In this document: positions 53,265 through 62,694 of the stretch, in pieces
Position numbering within the stretch: position 1 is the first letter of the stretch
Layout of the letters: each line of letters begins with the position of its first letter
Assembly: GCF_900143535.1 (NCBI RefSeq)
Contig: NZ_FRFA01000014.1
Coordinates: 1 to 64,000, forward strand
Direction: 5' to 3'
DNA from: Tateyamaria sp. Alg231-49
GTDB lineage: Bacteria; Pseudomonadota; Alphaproteobacteria; Rhodobacterales; Rhodobacteraceae
DNA length: 64,000 nucleotides
Position numbers and translations under genes: made by a program
The notes under the pieces: generated by a model
The model's input: only the letters and a program-made list of their open reading frames with translations
What the model was told of the DNA's origin: nothing
Databases searched by the model: none

Positions 53265-54278
53265 GTGCGAACGGACAGTGCTGTGACTGCTCTTTTACAG
53301 ATCGAAGAACTCAAAACGCGCATGGGGCGCTCTATCATCGGCCAAAAGGACGTGGTCGAGAGGCTGGTGATTGGCCTTCTGGCCAATGGCAACCTGCTGA
53401 TCGAGGGGCTTCCCGGTCTTGCAAAGACCCGGGCCGTCAAGGCAATGGCCAAGAATATGGATGCAGAGTTCAGCCGTATTCAGTTCACACCAGACCTTTT
53501 GCCGTCAGATGTCACCGGCACAGAAGTCTACCATCAGGGACCTGAAGGCGCTGAGTTCAAATTTGATCCCGGTCCAATCTTTGCCAACATCGTGCTGGCG
53601 GACGAGATCAACCGCGCGCCTGCAAAGGTGCAGGCCGCCTTGCTGGAAGCAATGGAAGAGCGCCAGGTCACCGTGGCCGGAACCACCCACATCATGCCGC
53701 CCCTGTTTATCGTGATGGCAACCCAAAACCCGATTGAGCAGGAGGGAACCTATCCGCTGCCTGAAGCGCAGATGGACAGGTTCCTGATGCATGTCCGTGT
53801 CGACTACCCCCCTGTTGAGGATGAAGTTGAGGTAATCCGTCTGGTGCGCGGCGAAGAGGCTGCAAAGCAAAAAGAAGACGCAGGCGAAGCCAAAGAAAAG
53901 TCAGAAAAGCCTCCCGCAATTCCACAAAGCGCAGTCTTCGAGGCCCGTGCAGAGATTTCTAAGATACATGTGTCAGATCCGATGGAGAGATACATAGCCG
54001 ATCTGGTTTATGGCACACGGACTCCCGCAGCCCTTTCCGAAGACCTTGCCCGTTGGATAGAGATCGGCGCCAGCCCGCGCGCCTCGCTTGCCTTTGACAA
54101 GTGCAGCAGGGCGCACGCATGGCTTGCCGGGCGCGACTATGTCGACCCGCAGGATGTGCGGGCCGTCGCACATGACGTTCTGCGTCACCGCCTTACTCTG
54201 TCATACGAAGCGCAGGGAGACGGTGTATCAGCTGATGATGTGACAGACGCGATCCTGTCGAAAGTGGCCTTGCCTTAG
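53265..54278 (+). CDS. MoxR-family AAA+ ATPase
   Basis: A 337-residue AAA_3 ATPase. Walker A is GLPGLAKTRA (about residues 48-57), Walker B IVLADEINRAP and sensor 1 FIVMATQNPIEQEGTYPLPE. MoxR proteins act as chaperones with VWA-domain partners, here encoded downstream. A Lys/Glu-rich insertion (KQKEDAGEAKEKSEKPPA) interrupts the lid region. The start is uncertain: GTG 53265 or GTG 53283, neither with a strong ribosome-binding site. First gene of the Bat-type operon. Confidence 0.9.
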   Translation: MRTDSAVTALLQIEELKTRMGRSIIGQKDVVERLVIGLLANGNLLIEGLPGLAKTRAVKAMAKNMDAEFSRIQFTPDLLPSDVTGTEVYHQGPEGAEFKFDPGPIFANIVLADEINRAPAKVQAALLEAMEERQVTVAGTTHIMPPLFIVMATQNPIEQEGTYPLPEAQMDRFLMHVRVDYPPVEDEVEVIRLVRGEEAAKQKEDAGEAKEKSEKPPAIPQSAVFEARAEISKIHVSDPMERYIADLVYGTRTPAALSEDLARWIEIGASPRASLAFDKCSRAHAWLAGRDYVDPQDVRAVAHDVLRHRLTLSYEAQGDGVSADDVTDAILSKVALP

Positions 54279-54286
54279 GACTTTCC

Positions 54287-55234
54287 ATGCTTGGCAAACG
54301 CGACCCTCGCATACACGTCGATCTCGCGCATCTGCGCGGGCTGAAAGGGCGCGCGCGCGCGATTTCATTCCGGCCGCGCCAACCCTCACACAGTATTCTC
54401 AACGGCCAACATGCCTCCAAAATAAAGGGCAGAGGCCTGAATTTCGAAGAGTTGCGCCACTACGCCATAGGCGATGACGTGCGCACCATTGACTGGAAAG
54501 TCACTGCGCGGACCGGGGCACCTTATGTGCGTGTCTATACCGAAGAGCGCGACCGCCCAGTCATGCTGGTCGTGGACCAGCGGATGTCGATGTACTTTGG
54601 CAGTGCGCTGAACATGAAGTCCGTAACCGCGGCAGAGGCTGCTGCGCTGGCGGCGTTTCGCGTGCGCGACAAGGGCGACCGGGTCGGCGGCATCATATTT
54701 GACGACCACGGATGGCAAGAAGTGCGACCGCAATCCTCGGCGCGGTCGCTGAACAGGTTCCTCGACCGTCTGGCCGAGGCGAATTGCAGCCTGAATGCAA
54801 ATGCACCCTTGGTTGACTCGACCCCCCTCAGCAAGCCGCTTAGCGCAGCGGCGCGTATTGTGAAGTCTGGCGCACTCGTCATCGTCTTTAGCGACTTCGA
54901 TGGCTGGGATGAAGAAACAGAGAAGAACCTGCGCACGATTGCTCAGCACAATGAATTGATCCTGTTCAGTGTACTTGACCCAACATCAGAACAACTGCCA
55001 CCCGATTTGGATATCGTAGTGTCGGACGGTACCTTGCAGGCTCAGGTCAACATCGGCGACGAAACGGTGCGACGAAAGCTGGCTGACTTCAGCACTGGCC
55101 GCTTGGCATCATTACTCCGGTTCTCTGCCAAATACGCCGTACCTGTGGTCCCATTGACAACTGCACAGGAAACGCTGCCGCAATTGTTGCGACTACTTGG
55201 CGGACAGGTCGCAGGGGGTGGCGCAAAGAGATGA
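54287..55234 (+). CDS. DUF58 domain protein
   Basis: A 315-residue protein of the DUF58 family, which always accompanies MoxR. The signature GDDVRTIDWKVTARTGAPYV lies near residue 65, followed by RVYTEERDRPVMLVVDQRMS, where the VWA-like fold begins. It starts 8 nt after moxR and overlaps the next gene by 4 nt. It is thought to recruit the MoxR ATPase to the membrane Bat proteins, though that role is only inferred from conserved linkage. Confidence 0.9.
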   Translation: MLGKRDPRIHVDLAHLRGLKGRARAISFRPRQPSHSILNGQHASKIKGRGLNFEELRHYAIGDDVRTIDWKVTARTGAPYVRVYTEERDRPVMLVVDQRMSMYFGSALNMKSVTAAEAAALAAFRVRDKGDRVGGIIFDDHGWQEVRPQSSARSLNRFLDRLAEANCSLNANAPLVDSTPLSKPLSAAARIVKSGALVIVFSDFDGWDEETEKNLRTIAQHNELILFSVLDPTSEQLPPDLDIVVSDGTLQAQVNIGDETVRRKLADFSTGRLASLLRFSAKYAVPVVPLTTAQETLPQLLRLLGGQVAGGGAKR

Positions 55235-55710
55235 GCGATGACCTCCAAAAACTCAATCTGGTTGAGCTTTACGACCTGCTCGTTCTGCCAGAAGCACCCG
55301 CGCCAGTGTCGATGTGGCCGCAAACTGTAGGTTGGATCTGGCTCGGTTTGGCGGTTCTCTTTCTAATTGGCCTCGGGTTCTGGAAGCTGTTGGCATGGCG
55401 ACGCGCAACTCAATACCGCCGAGACGCTCTGGCTGAATTGCGCACGGCCGGTGATGATCCGGTCGCGATTTCCAGCATATTACGACGCACGGCGTTGGCA
55501 GCCTTCGCACGGGACACTGTCGCTGGACTGCAAGGGTCCGAATGGCTTGAATTCCTCGATCGTACGTCTGATGCAAAAAACTTTGCCCGTTCTGACGCGG
55601 GTCGTGTTCTGGCAACAGCGCCCTTCTCCCCTCAGCCTCCCCACAAGGACCTTCCGGCAATGGCCGAAGCCTGGATCAAAATGCACCGTCGACCGGAACA
55701 GGCGTCCTAA
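55231..55710 (+). CDS. DUF4381 domain protein
   Basis: A 159-residue protein with one membrane helix (VGWIWLGLAVLFLIGLGFWK) following a short Leu/Pro-rich N-terminus (LVELYDLLVLPEAPAPVSMW) and a cytoplasmic helical domain. This layout is DUF4381, the small membrane component of MoxR-Bat operons. It overlaps both neighbours. No catalytic residues are apparent. Confidence 0.85.
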   Translation: MSDDLQKLNLVELYDLLVLPEAPAPVSMWPQTVGWIWLGLAVLFLIGLGFWKLLAWRRATQYRRDALAELRTAGDDPVAISSILRRTALAAFARDTVAGLQGSEWLEFLDRTSDAKNFARSDAGRVLATAPFSPQPPHKDLPAMAEAWIKMHRRPEQAS

Positions 55711-56696
55711 TGCTGTCTTTTGCTGCGCCTTTTGCTTTTCTGATCTTGCCCCTGCCTTTGCTGGTGTGGTGGTACGCCCCCGCGCACCGCGAAACCGCAC
55801 AGGCGCTGCGGGTACCCTTTTTTCAAAGCATCGCTGCCGCTGCCGGCCAAACTCCATCCCAAGGGTCGCTGGTCCGCAAAAGGGGCAGAGCGCAGATGAC
55901 TGTTGCGGTGTTGTGTTGGATTTTAGCCGTCGTAGGCGTTGCGCGCCCGCAAGTTCTTGGCGAGCCGATTGTGATCGAAAAAGCTGCCCGTGATCTCGTT
56001 CTGGCCGTCGACATTTCGGGATCGATGGATGCCCGCGATATGAGTGACGCTGACGGCAATCCCCTGCAAAGGCTTGCGGCAGTCAAAGAGGTGATCAACG
56101 ACTTTATCGTTGAACGTGACGGCGACCGTGTCGCGCTGATCGTTTTCGGTTCCAACGCATATCTGCAAACACCATTCACCGAAGATCTGGAGAGTGCCGC
56201 GGAGCTTATGGAGCAGACCCAAGTGGGCATGGCCGGGCCGCATACTGCGATGGGAGATGCCATTGGCCTCGCGCTGCGCACGTTTGAGGCCTCTGAGATC
56301 GAACAAAAGCTTCTCATTTTGCTGAGCGATGGCGCGGATACCAACAGTCAGATGAGTCCGCTCAACGCCACGGAAATCGCGGCAAATGCCGGGGTCAAAA
56401 TCTTCACCATCGGTGTCGGAGACCCTGACGGAAGTGGCGATGATCGCGTCGATCTCGATACGCTGGAGGCGATTGCCAATCGGGCAGATGGGGCATTTTA
56501 TGTGGCCGATGATGCCCAGGGTCTTGCAGATATCTATGCAGAAATTGATCGGCTGAATCCCAGAGTAGTGGACACGACAACGTTTCAACCAAGACAGGAG
56601 TTTGGCCACCTTGCCTTTACCGCCGCAGCGCTTTTGGGCATCGCCATGATGCTTGGCCTGATGCTGTCTTCAGTAAGGGAGGCACGGCGTGGCTGA
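55710..56696 (+). CDS. BatA-like VWA-domain membrane protein
   Basis: A 328-residue protein: an N-terminal membrane segment (FAFLILPLPLLVWWYAP), a second near 63-80, a VWA domain, and a C-terminal helix (LAFTAAALLGIAMMLGLMLS). The MIDAS motif is intact: Asp101-x-Ser103-x-Ser105 (DISGSM), with a downstream Thr and DGADTNS. In Bacteroides and others such proteins belong to the Bat aerotolerance complex in the membrane. It overlaps the following gene by 8 nt. Confidence 0.9.
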   Translation: MLSFAAPFAFLILPLPLLVWWYAPAHRETAQALRVPFFQSIAAAAGQTPSQGSLVRKRGRAQMTVAVLCWILAVVGVARPQVLGEPIVIEKAARDLVLAVDISGSMDARDMSDADGNPLQRLAAVKEVINDFIVERDGDRVALIVFGSNAYLQTPFTEDLESAAELMEQTQVGMAGPHTAMGDAIGLALRTFEASEIEQKLLILLSDGADTNSQMSPLNATEIAANAGVKIFTIGVGDPDGSGDDRVDLDTLEAIANRADGAFYVADDAQGLADIYAEIDRLNPRVVDTTTFQPRQEFGHLAFTAAALLGIAMMLGLMLSSVREARRG

Positions 56697-58209
56697 CCTG
56701 ATTGGCGTGTTCCATTTTCTGCGCCCAGGGTGGTTACTCGCACTGGTGCCACTGGCTCTGATCTGGTGGGCCATACGATGGCAGAAAACACGTGATGACC
56801 CGCTGCCCGAAGGGATCGCTCCGCATCTCGCCCGTGCACTGACCGTTGGATTGAACGAGGGGCGCCGGGTCTATCCAATCGATGGCGTTGCCCTGACTCT
56901 TGGGCTGTTGGTCGTGGCGGCCGCCGGGCCAACATGGAGCCGAGTGGCCAATCCGCTGCTTGCACAAACCGCGCCCTTGGCTGTGGTTCTCAAGGTCACG
57001 CCGTCAATGGAAAACGTCGATGTGCAGCCAACGCGATTGAAACGTGCCTCTTTCAAGATCCTTGATCTGATCGAACGACGCGCAGGCGCCAAGACCGCCT
57101 TGATCGCATATGCCGGTTCTGCCCATCGGGTCACGCCCCTAACCGAAGACCCCAATATCCTGAAATCATACCTGTCCGGTCTCGCCCCGGATATGATGCC
57201 GGAAGAAGGCGACCGTGCTGATCAGGGGCTGGAACTGGCACAGGCAGAACTGGAAGGATCCGAGACACCGGGAGCAATCCTCTTCGTTCTGGACGATCTT
57301 AGCCTGGGCAATGTCGACGCGTTCAATGTGTCCGCTTCGGACCGGCCACCAGTGATCTTTTTCGTCGTCGCGGGCGCAGGGGTCGAGTTGCCCCAGCTCG
57401 ACCGGATCGAAAACAGTTCCGTTGTAACCATCAGTGCCGATGACGCCGATCTTAACCGGATCGAGAGAGCCGTGTTGTCCGCCTATCGGGAGGCCCTTCT
57501 GGAGGACGATCGACAAGATTGGGAAGACAAAGGATGGCTCCTTGCCTGGCCCGCTCTCTTGTTGTTCCTGCCTTGGTTCAGGCGCGGTTGGACAATGCGG
57601 TGGGCGCTGGTGGGCTTGTTTCTGGGCACGGTCAGCACGCCTGTGCAAGCTGAAGGCTGGCGAGACTGGTTCCTGACCCCTGATCAGCAGGGTCAGATCC
57701 ATATGAACAACAAGGATTTCAGCGGCGCAGCCGATCTGTTTGAGGATCCTGAACAACGTGCCTTCGCCCTTTTGCGCGCCGGACGCTACGAAGAGGCCGC
57801 TGAAGCCTTCGGATTTATCGAAACAGTTGCTGGCGCCAATGGTGAGGGCGTGGCCTTGCTGCGCAACCGCAACTACCACGATGGGATTCGAGCATTCGAA
57901 AAGGCTGTGGAACGGGACCCGAACGACGCTACTTCGGCGGCCAATCTGGAAGTGGCACGCGCGATTGTCGCATATGTTGAAAATGCCCAGCTGTCATCAG
58001 ATACAGGTGAAGAAGCGGGTATCGGTGCTGATGACACCGTATTCGACAACGAAAGCGGTCAGGGCGAAGAGACCGAGATCGAACGAGAAGAAACGGATGT
58101 CCCGGCACAGGGTCTGAGTACCGAAGACTGGATGCGGGCCGTCGATACGCAGGTGGGCGATTTTCTCGCGACCCGTTTTCTGCTTGAAAACGCGCAGAGG
58201 TCCGAATGA
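56689..58209 (+). CDS. Fused VWA/TPR membrane protein (BatB-BatC-like) with degenerate MIDAS
   Basis: A 506-residue protein. Membrane helices lie near 14-30 and 68-80; a VWA-like domain spans about 95-270; further helices near 285-318 are followed by a TPR-containing periplasmic part (DLFEDPEQRAFALLRAGRYE, then NRNYHDGIRAFEKAVERDPN). The MIDAS position reads Lys102-Val-Thr-Pro-Ser106 (KVTPSM), so the metal-binding Asp is lost, unlike in the preceding protein. It ends with an acidic linker and a short helical tail. A fusion of BatB- and BatC-type parts is the simplest reading. Confidence 0.87.
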   Translation: MADLIGVFHFLRPGWLLALVPLALIWWAIRWQKTRDDPLPEGIAPHLARALTVGLNEGRRVYPIDGVALTLGLLVVAAAGPTWSRVANPLLAQTAPLAVVLKVTPSMENVDVQPTRLKRASFKILDLIERRAGAKTALIAYAGSAHRVTPLTEDPNILKSYLSGLAPDMMPEEGDRADQGLELAQAELEGSETPGAILFVLDDLSLGNVDAFNVSASDRPPVIFFVVAGAGVELPQLDRIENSSVVTISADDADLNRIERAVLSAYREALLEDDRQDWEDKGWLLAWPALLLFLPWFRRGWTMRWALVGLFLGTVSTPVQAEGWRDWFLTPDQQGQIHMNNKDFSGAADLFEDPEQRAFALLRAGRYEEAAEAFGFIETVAGANGEGVALLRNRNYHDGIRAFEKAVERDPNDATSAANLEVARAIVAYVENAQLSSDTGEEAGIGADDTVFDNESGQGEETEIEREETDVPAQGLSTEDWMRAVDTQVGDFLATRFLLENAQRSE

Positions 58210-59525
58210 TGCGCCCGTGGTCAGCAATCATCGGTCTGTGCATCTGCTGTTTGGCCAGCGTTGCAAACGCACAGGATCCCAAGATCGACATAACCTCAGA
58301 ACAGGACGAAGTGACCGTCGGCCAGCCATACATGTTGCGGGTCAAAGTTCTGGTGCCGTCATTTATGCCAAAACCGCCGGTATTCCCCACGTTCGAAGTG
58401 CCGGGGTTAATCGTGCGTCTTCCGGAACGCTCCACCTCGCCTGTCAGCGAACGGATCGAGGGAGACACATGGGCAGGCGTTCAGCGGACATATCGGATTT
58501 ATCCGATGCAAGCGGGCGTCACCGAGATCCCGGAACAGCAGCTGTCCATCGTTTACAAAGACACACAAACCAATGAGGACGTGCCGCTTTCTGTCGCGGT
58601 CCCCGCCACGACGATCACGGCAACTGTCCCGGAGGGTGCGAGTGCTCTTGATCCACTGATACTCGCAAACGGGGTGAACATAGAACAGACGTGGCAGGGC
58701 GGCGAAGAAGAGCTTTCCGTTGGGGACGCGGTCGTTCGCAGTCTGGAAATCTCTATTTCGGGCACCAGCGCGCTCTTCATACCGCCTTTGCTGGAAAGCG
58801 CCTCTTCAGAGGAACCGCCGGCGTCATCGGCCGAGGACGAAGAGACAGAGACAGAGACAGAATCTGCTGCCACTTTTGCACCATATCCGGAAGATGCGGT
58901 TGTAACTGAGAGCATGGAGCGCGGTGTCATGTCCGGCGCGCGCACCGAGACTGTAAGCTACATCGCGCAAAGCGGTGGCACCGCAGTTTTCCCAGATATC
59001 ACACTTCAATGGTACAATCTGGAGTCCGACGAGATTGAGGAAATCACCCTGCCCGGCCTCACGGTCACTGTCGCGCAACCTCCGCAGGAAAGAACACCCA
59101 TTGACCGCCAAACTGTTATTCTGTGGGTATTGATATTCGTTCTGACTGTCGTGGTGGTCTGGGTCGCTTACCGCTTTGTCTATCCGTTTGCGCGGCCTCG
59201 TTTGCAGCGTTTGCAGGAACGCTATGACGCATCGGCCTTTGCCGCCCATCGTTTGGCAGAAAAGAAAGCCGCGGCGCAGGATCTCAATGGATTGTTTGTC
59301 GCACTAAAACAACGATCGGCACGTGGAATAGCACCGGGTGAGGATCTTGAAGCCGCCATCACTGCACTTGGGCGCGCGAAATACCGAGATGGTGCGGAGC
59401 AGGGTGCGTCCTCGCAACAGTGGCAGATCATCCGAAGTAAATTGCGCAAAGAGCGTCGTACACTGATTTTTCGGCATCACACCAGCACTGCAACAAAGTT
59501 GCCGCCCCTCAACCCTTTCATATGA
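58206..59525 (+). CDS. BatD/BAM-like protein
   Basis: A 439-residue protein with signal peptide MMRPWSAIIGLCICCLASVA. Periplasmic beta-sandwich repeats follow (DEVTVGQPYMLRVKVLVPSF, then VQRTYRIYPMQAGVTEIPEQ), with one membrane helix near 300-325 (VILWVLIFVLTVVVVWVAYR) and a cytoplasmic C-terminal domain. An acidic stretch (SSAEDEETETETESAA) sits mid-protein. It overlaps the VWA/TPR gene by 4 nt and closes the core Bat operon. Its role is probably to scaffold the VWA proteins in the periplasm. Confidence 0.87.
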   Translation: MMRPWSAIIGLCICCLASVANAQDPKIDITSEQDEVTVGQPYMLRVKVLVPSFMPKPPVFPTFEVPGLIVRLPERSTSPVSERIEGDTWAGVQRTYRIYPMQAGVTEIPEQQLSIVYKDTQTNEDVPLSVAVPATTITATVPEGASALDPLILANGVNIEQTWQGGEEELSVGDAVVRSLEISISGTSALFIPPLLESASSEEPPASSAEDEETETETESAATFAPYPEDAVVTESMERGVMSGARTETVSYIAQSGGTAVFPDITLQWYNLESDEIEEITLPGLTVTVAQPPQERTPIDRQTVILWVLIFVLTVVVVWVAYRFVYPFARPRLQRLQERYDASAFAAHRLAEKKAAAQDLNGLFVALKQRSARGIAPGEDLEAAITALGRAKYRDGAEQGASSQQWQIIRSKLRKERRTLIFRHHTSTATKLPPLNPFI

Positions 59526-59641
59526 CGTGATTGCGAACGCACCGAGTTGAAACGCCAAGTTTTTGAGGTTGTTCCTGACGCAGCAGCGATTACGCTGGGA
59601 CGCACACGCGACTCCGTGTGGTTATTGAGGTTCCCGGTGCC

Positions 59642-61588
59642 ATGACTCCCAAATTTCGCAGGCTTGCGCGCACTGCCATCTTTCTGCTCGGCATGGCGAC
59701 TCCTGTTGCCGCACAAACGAATTCGGTTCCAGACTATGTCGGTTCAGCAGCCTGTGCGGATTGCCACCGCGATGCGACGGAGGCGTGGGAGGGTTCGCAC
59801 CACGCCAAGGCATGGACCGAAACCGATGCTGCAAACATTCTGGGTGATTTCAACAACACCACGTTCACTCAGAATGGTATCATGTCCCGGTTTTACCGCG
59901 ACGGCGACGCCTACATGATCGAAACGGACGGGCCAGACGGGCGTATCACACGCTACCCGGTGCACAGCGTCGTCGGCGTAGAGCCGCTCCAGCAATATCT
60001 TCTGGAAACTGAAAAGGGCAGATTGCAGTCCTTTGATGTAGTCTGGGACACTGAGGAAAAGCGCTGGTATCACCTTTATCCTGATCAGGAACTTTATGGG
60101 GGCGACGGCCTGCACTGGACAGGTCCATACAAGAACTGGAACGGCCGCTGCGCCGAATGCCATGCCACGGACTTCAGCAAAAACTACTCGCCCGACACAC
60201 TCAGTTACGCCAGTACCCAAGCCGAAATTGGCGTCGGATGTGAAGCCTGCCATGGTCCAGGCGAAGCGCATCTCGCATGGGCTGAAGGGCTGGAAACGAC
60301 GCAAGAACCGTGGACCGGGCTCACCGAGACAGGGCTTACGATCAACATGTCACAAGGCGGCGAAGTCTTGGTGCAGCAATGCGCAAGCTGCCACGCACGC
60401 CGCGAACCTTTCGCGGACGGCAACCCGCTGCCCGGTACGGGGTTCCATGATGCCTACCGGCTTAGCACCCTGCGTGAGGGTACATACCACGCGGACGGTC
60501 AGATCCTCGAAGAGGTCTATGTCTATGGCTCATTTCTACAGTCCAAAATGTATGCCAAGGGCGTGACTTGCAGCAATTGCCACGAACCACACTCTGCCGA
60601 ACTACGCGTCGAGGGGAATGGTTTGTGCACGCAATGCCATTCTGAGGCCGGCAACACAGACTTCCCGACACTCGCGCTCAAGTCCTATGATGACCCATCG
60701 CATCATTTTCACCCCACCGGCAGCGAAGGCGCACAGTGCAAAAACTGCCATATGATCGAGCGGGACTACATGGTGGTGGACGGCCGACGTGACCACTCAT
60801 TCCGCATTCCGCGCCCCGATCTTAGCATCGAGACACGCAGCCCAAATGCCTGCACCGATTGTCATAGTGATCAGACAGCCGCGTGGGCAGCCGAAGCAGT
60901 CGCGAAATGGTATCCCGACAGTGCAAACCGAGGGCCACATTATGGCCAGACACTTGCCGCCGGTCGACGGGACGTGACGGGAAGCGCTGATGAACTTGCC
61001 GCGCTTGCCGAGTATGCCGCATTGCCTGGGATCGCACGGGCCACGGCGCTTGAAATGCTGAGCCGGGTAGCAACCCCCACGCTTGCCGCCCGATTGGCGC
61101 CCATGTTGGAGGACCCTGACCCGATGGTGCGCGCCGCCGCCGTCGGTTTGCAGCGGGGTGCACCGGAAGCAGAGCGGGCAGCCGTGCTCAGTACCATGCT
61201 GGGTGATCCGGCAAAAACTGTGCGCATTGCTGCCGCGCGTGAATTCCTCGGCCTACGGGCGATACAACTGCCCGGAGTCATCTCACAGGCATTGAGTGCT
61301 GCGATGCAAGACTGGCAAGGGTCGCTCTTGGCCAAGACCGATTTTCCCGAAACGCAACTGGTGATGGCAGGTATTGGTCTGACCACGCGCCGTATGGATG
61401 CCGCACTGCGTGCCTTTGGAGAGGCTGTGTCACTCGACCCGCAGCTTGAGCAAGGGTGGGTTATGATAATCCGAATCCACGACGCTTTGGGAAACCGCGA
61501 CGCTGCACAGGAGGCAGCAAATCGAGCCATCGAGGCCAATCCTGACAGCATCCAACTGTCTCTGCTTCGGGCGGAACTTCAATTGTAA
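59642..61588 (+). CDS. Exported eight-haem c-type cytochrome with repeat-rich C-terminus
   Basis: A 648-residue protein with signal peptide (MTPKFRRLARTAIFLLGMAT, cleavage after PVAAQ). Eight CxxCH haem sites are present: CADCH (~38), CAECH (~169), CEACH (~199), CASCH (~246), CSNCH (~309), CTQCH (~328), CKNCH (~365) and CTDCH (~403). Residues 440-540 look like HEAT-type repeats (ATALEMLSRVATPTLAARLA), and 560-640 like TPR (MDAALRAFGEAVSLDPQLEQ). Such multihaem/TPR proteins occur in respiratory and cytochrome c554-like contexts; the electron donor and acceptor are unknown. ATG 59642 was preferred to GTG 59618. It follows batD by 116 nt. Confidence 0.88.
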   Translation: MTPKFRRLARTAIFLLGMATPVAAQTNSVPDYVGSAACADCHRDATEAWEGSHHAKAWTETDAANILGDFNNTTFTQNGIMSRFYRDGDAYMIETDGPDGRITRYPVHSVVGVEPLQQYLLETEKGRLQSFDVVWDTEEKRWYHLYPDQELYGGDGLHWTGPYKNWNGRCAECHATDFSKNYSPDTLSYASTQAEIGVGCEACHGPGEAHLAWAEGLETTQEPWTGLTETGLTINMSQGGEVLVQQCASCHARREPFADGNPLPGTGFHDAYRLSTLREGTYHADGQILEEVYVYGSFLQSKMYAKGVTCSNCHEPHSAELRVEGNGLCTQCHSEAGNTDFPTLALKSYDDPSHHFHPTGSEGAQCKNCHMIERDYMVVDGRRDHSFRIPRPDLSIETRSPNACTDCHSDQTAAWAAEAVAKWYPDSANRGPHYGQTLAAGRRDVTGSADELAALAEYAALPGIARATALEMLSRVATPTLAARLAPMLEDPDPMVRAAAVGLQRGAPEAERAAVLSTMLGDPAKTVRIAAAREFLGLRAIQLPGVISQALSAAMQDWQGSLLAKTDFPETQLVMAGIGLTTRRMDAALRAFGEAVSLDPQLEQGWVMIIRIHDALGNRDAAQEAANRAIEANPDSIQLSLLRAELQL

Positions 61589-61604
61589 GCGGCTGAACGC
61601 AAAT

Positions 61605-61634
61605 CGCTCCCGCTTTTGCGGGAGCGTTTTGATT
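61605..61634 (+). terminator. Rho-independent terminator after the multihaem cytochrome gene
   Basis: CGCTCCCGC and GCGGGAGCG form a perfect 9-bp stem with a TTTT loop, followed by TTTTGATT. It lies 16 nt after the stop codon and ends the MoxR-Bat-cytochrome transcript. Confidence 0.9.
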
Positions 61635-61686
61635 AGACCTTCAGATATGCAGACAATTTGTACGTGCCTGCAGTATTGTCCAACAC

Positions 61687-62433
61687 TCAGAAGTCGTACC
61701 GTACGCCAAATACCGGACCTGATTGAGAAAGCTTAAACCGGTCATCGGAAGAGCCGTTCTTGAGGTCGAGGTAGCGATAGGCGCCAACGAGACTCCACTG
61801 GTCATTGATAGCATAGCGGGCGCTGATAAGTACCTGCCAGGACTCGCTGTCGCTTCGAAATCCGCCGTAATCCAATAGCCCCACAGCGGTCCAACGATCG
61901 GAAATTTCATAGGCAAAACGCGCTGCAATCACAGGGTCAACCCAGTTTTTATTGAAGCTCGCTGACCGCCCGGCGGCTGCGCCCGGCAACAGGGTCATCG
62001 TTGCGTCTGCATCAAACGCGCGCGCTCCGCCGCCGACGTCTATGGTCAAACCATCTGCGGAGTGAACGTTGTACAATCCGTAGAGGTTCAGAACCTGTAG
62101 TTTGACATCTGCCTCGATCCCGCTCGAGGCAGTTCCGGGCGTGGGCTCAGAAAAAGCAAGATCGGTATACGCTAAGTCGCCGATTAAGCTCCACGGGCCT
62201 TTCCGGGTCTCAATTGCACCCATGAACGCGAAATCGAGGTTCTCAAGAGCTTCGCTGAAGGGCAGCGTGGATTCGATTACACCGGCAGGGGTTGTGATCG
62301 ACGTATCGGTTTCCGCCGCCCACAGATAAAAGGTAAAGGACGTGTCCCACGAACTATCCTGCGCGGTTGCAGGAACCGCGACTGTCATCATTGCTGCCGT
62401 GAGGCACCCGGTCAAAGTGGCGGTTTTCATCAT
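61687..62433 (-). CDS. Outer-membrane beta-barrel protein of unknown function
   Basis: A 248-residue protein with signal peptide (TLTGCLTAAMMTVAVPATAQ). The mature part consists of alternating amphipathic strands with aromatic belts (SFTFYLWAAETDTSITTPAG, AIETRKGPWSLIGDLAYTDL, RFAYEISDRWTAVGLLDYGG) and ends in Phe (VFGVRYDF), the usual C-terminal signal for BAM insertion. It resembles small eight-stranded barrels of the OmpW/OmpA-like type but no named family is claimed. AAAGGACAA precedes ATG 62433. It is divergent from the sulfatase gene, with 261 nt between the starts. Confidence 0.8.
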   Translation of the reverse strand: MMKTATLTGCLTAAMMTVAVPATAQDSSWDTSFTFYLWAAETDTSITTPAGVIESTLPFSEALENLDFAFMGAIETRKGPWSLIGDLAYTDLAFSEPTPGTASSGIEADVKLQVLNLYGLYNVHSADGLTIDVGGGARAFDADATMTLLPGAAAGRSASFNKNWVDPVIAARFAYEISDRWTAVGLLDYGGFRSDSESWQVLISARYAINDQWSLVGAYRYLDLKNGSSDDRFKLSQSGPVFGVRYDF

Positions 62434-62694
62434 TTGTCCTTTATTTCAGTCTTTCATTTGTCGAAGCTTATCCGCTCATTGCCTACCATTGTCACATCAA
62501 TGCCTGCCGCTATGCAAGGGTAGCCGTTCGACTTGAGCCTAGGGTGAGTGCACCGGCAAAACCCAATTCGACCGCCTACCAAACCGCGGACGATCTATCA
62601 AAAAACGGGAATAAGCTGTGGCATGGACTCAGTTGTGACGCTAACGTGATTCATAGCCAACAAAAAAAGTTAGAACCAAGAAGGAGAGAGAATC

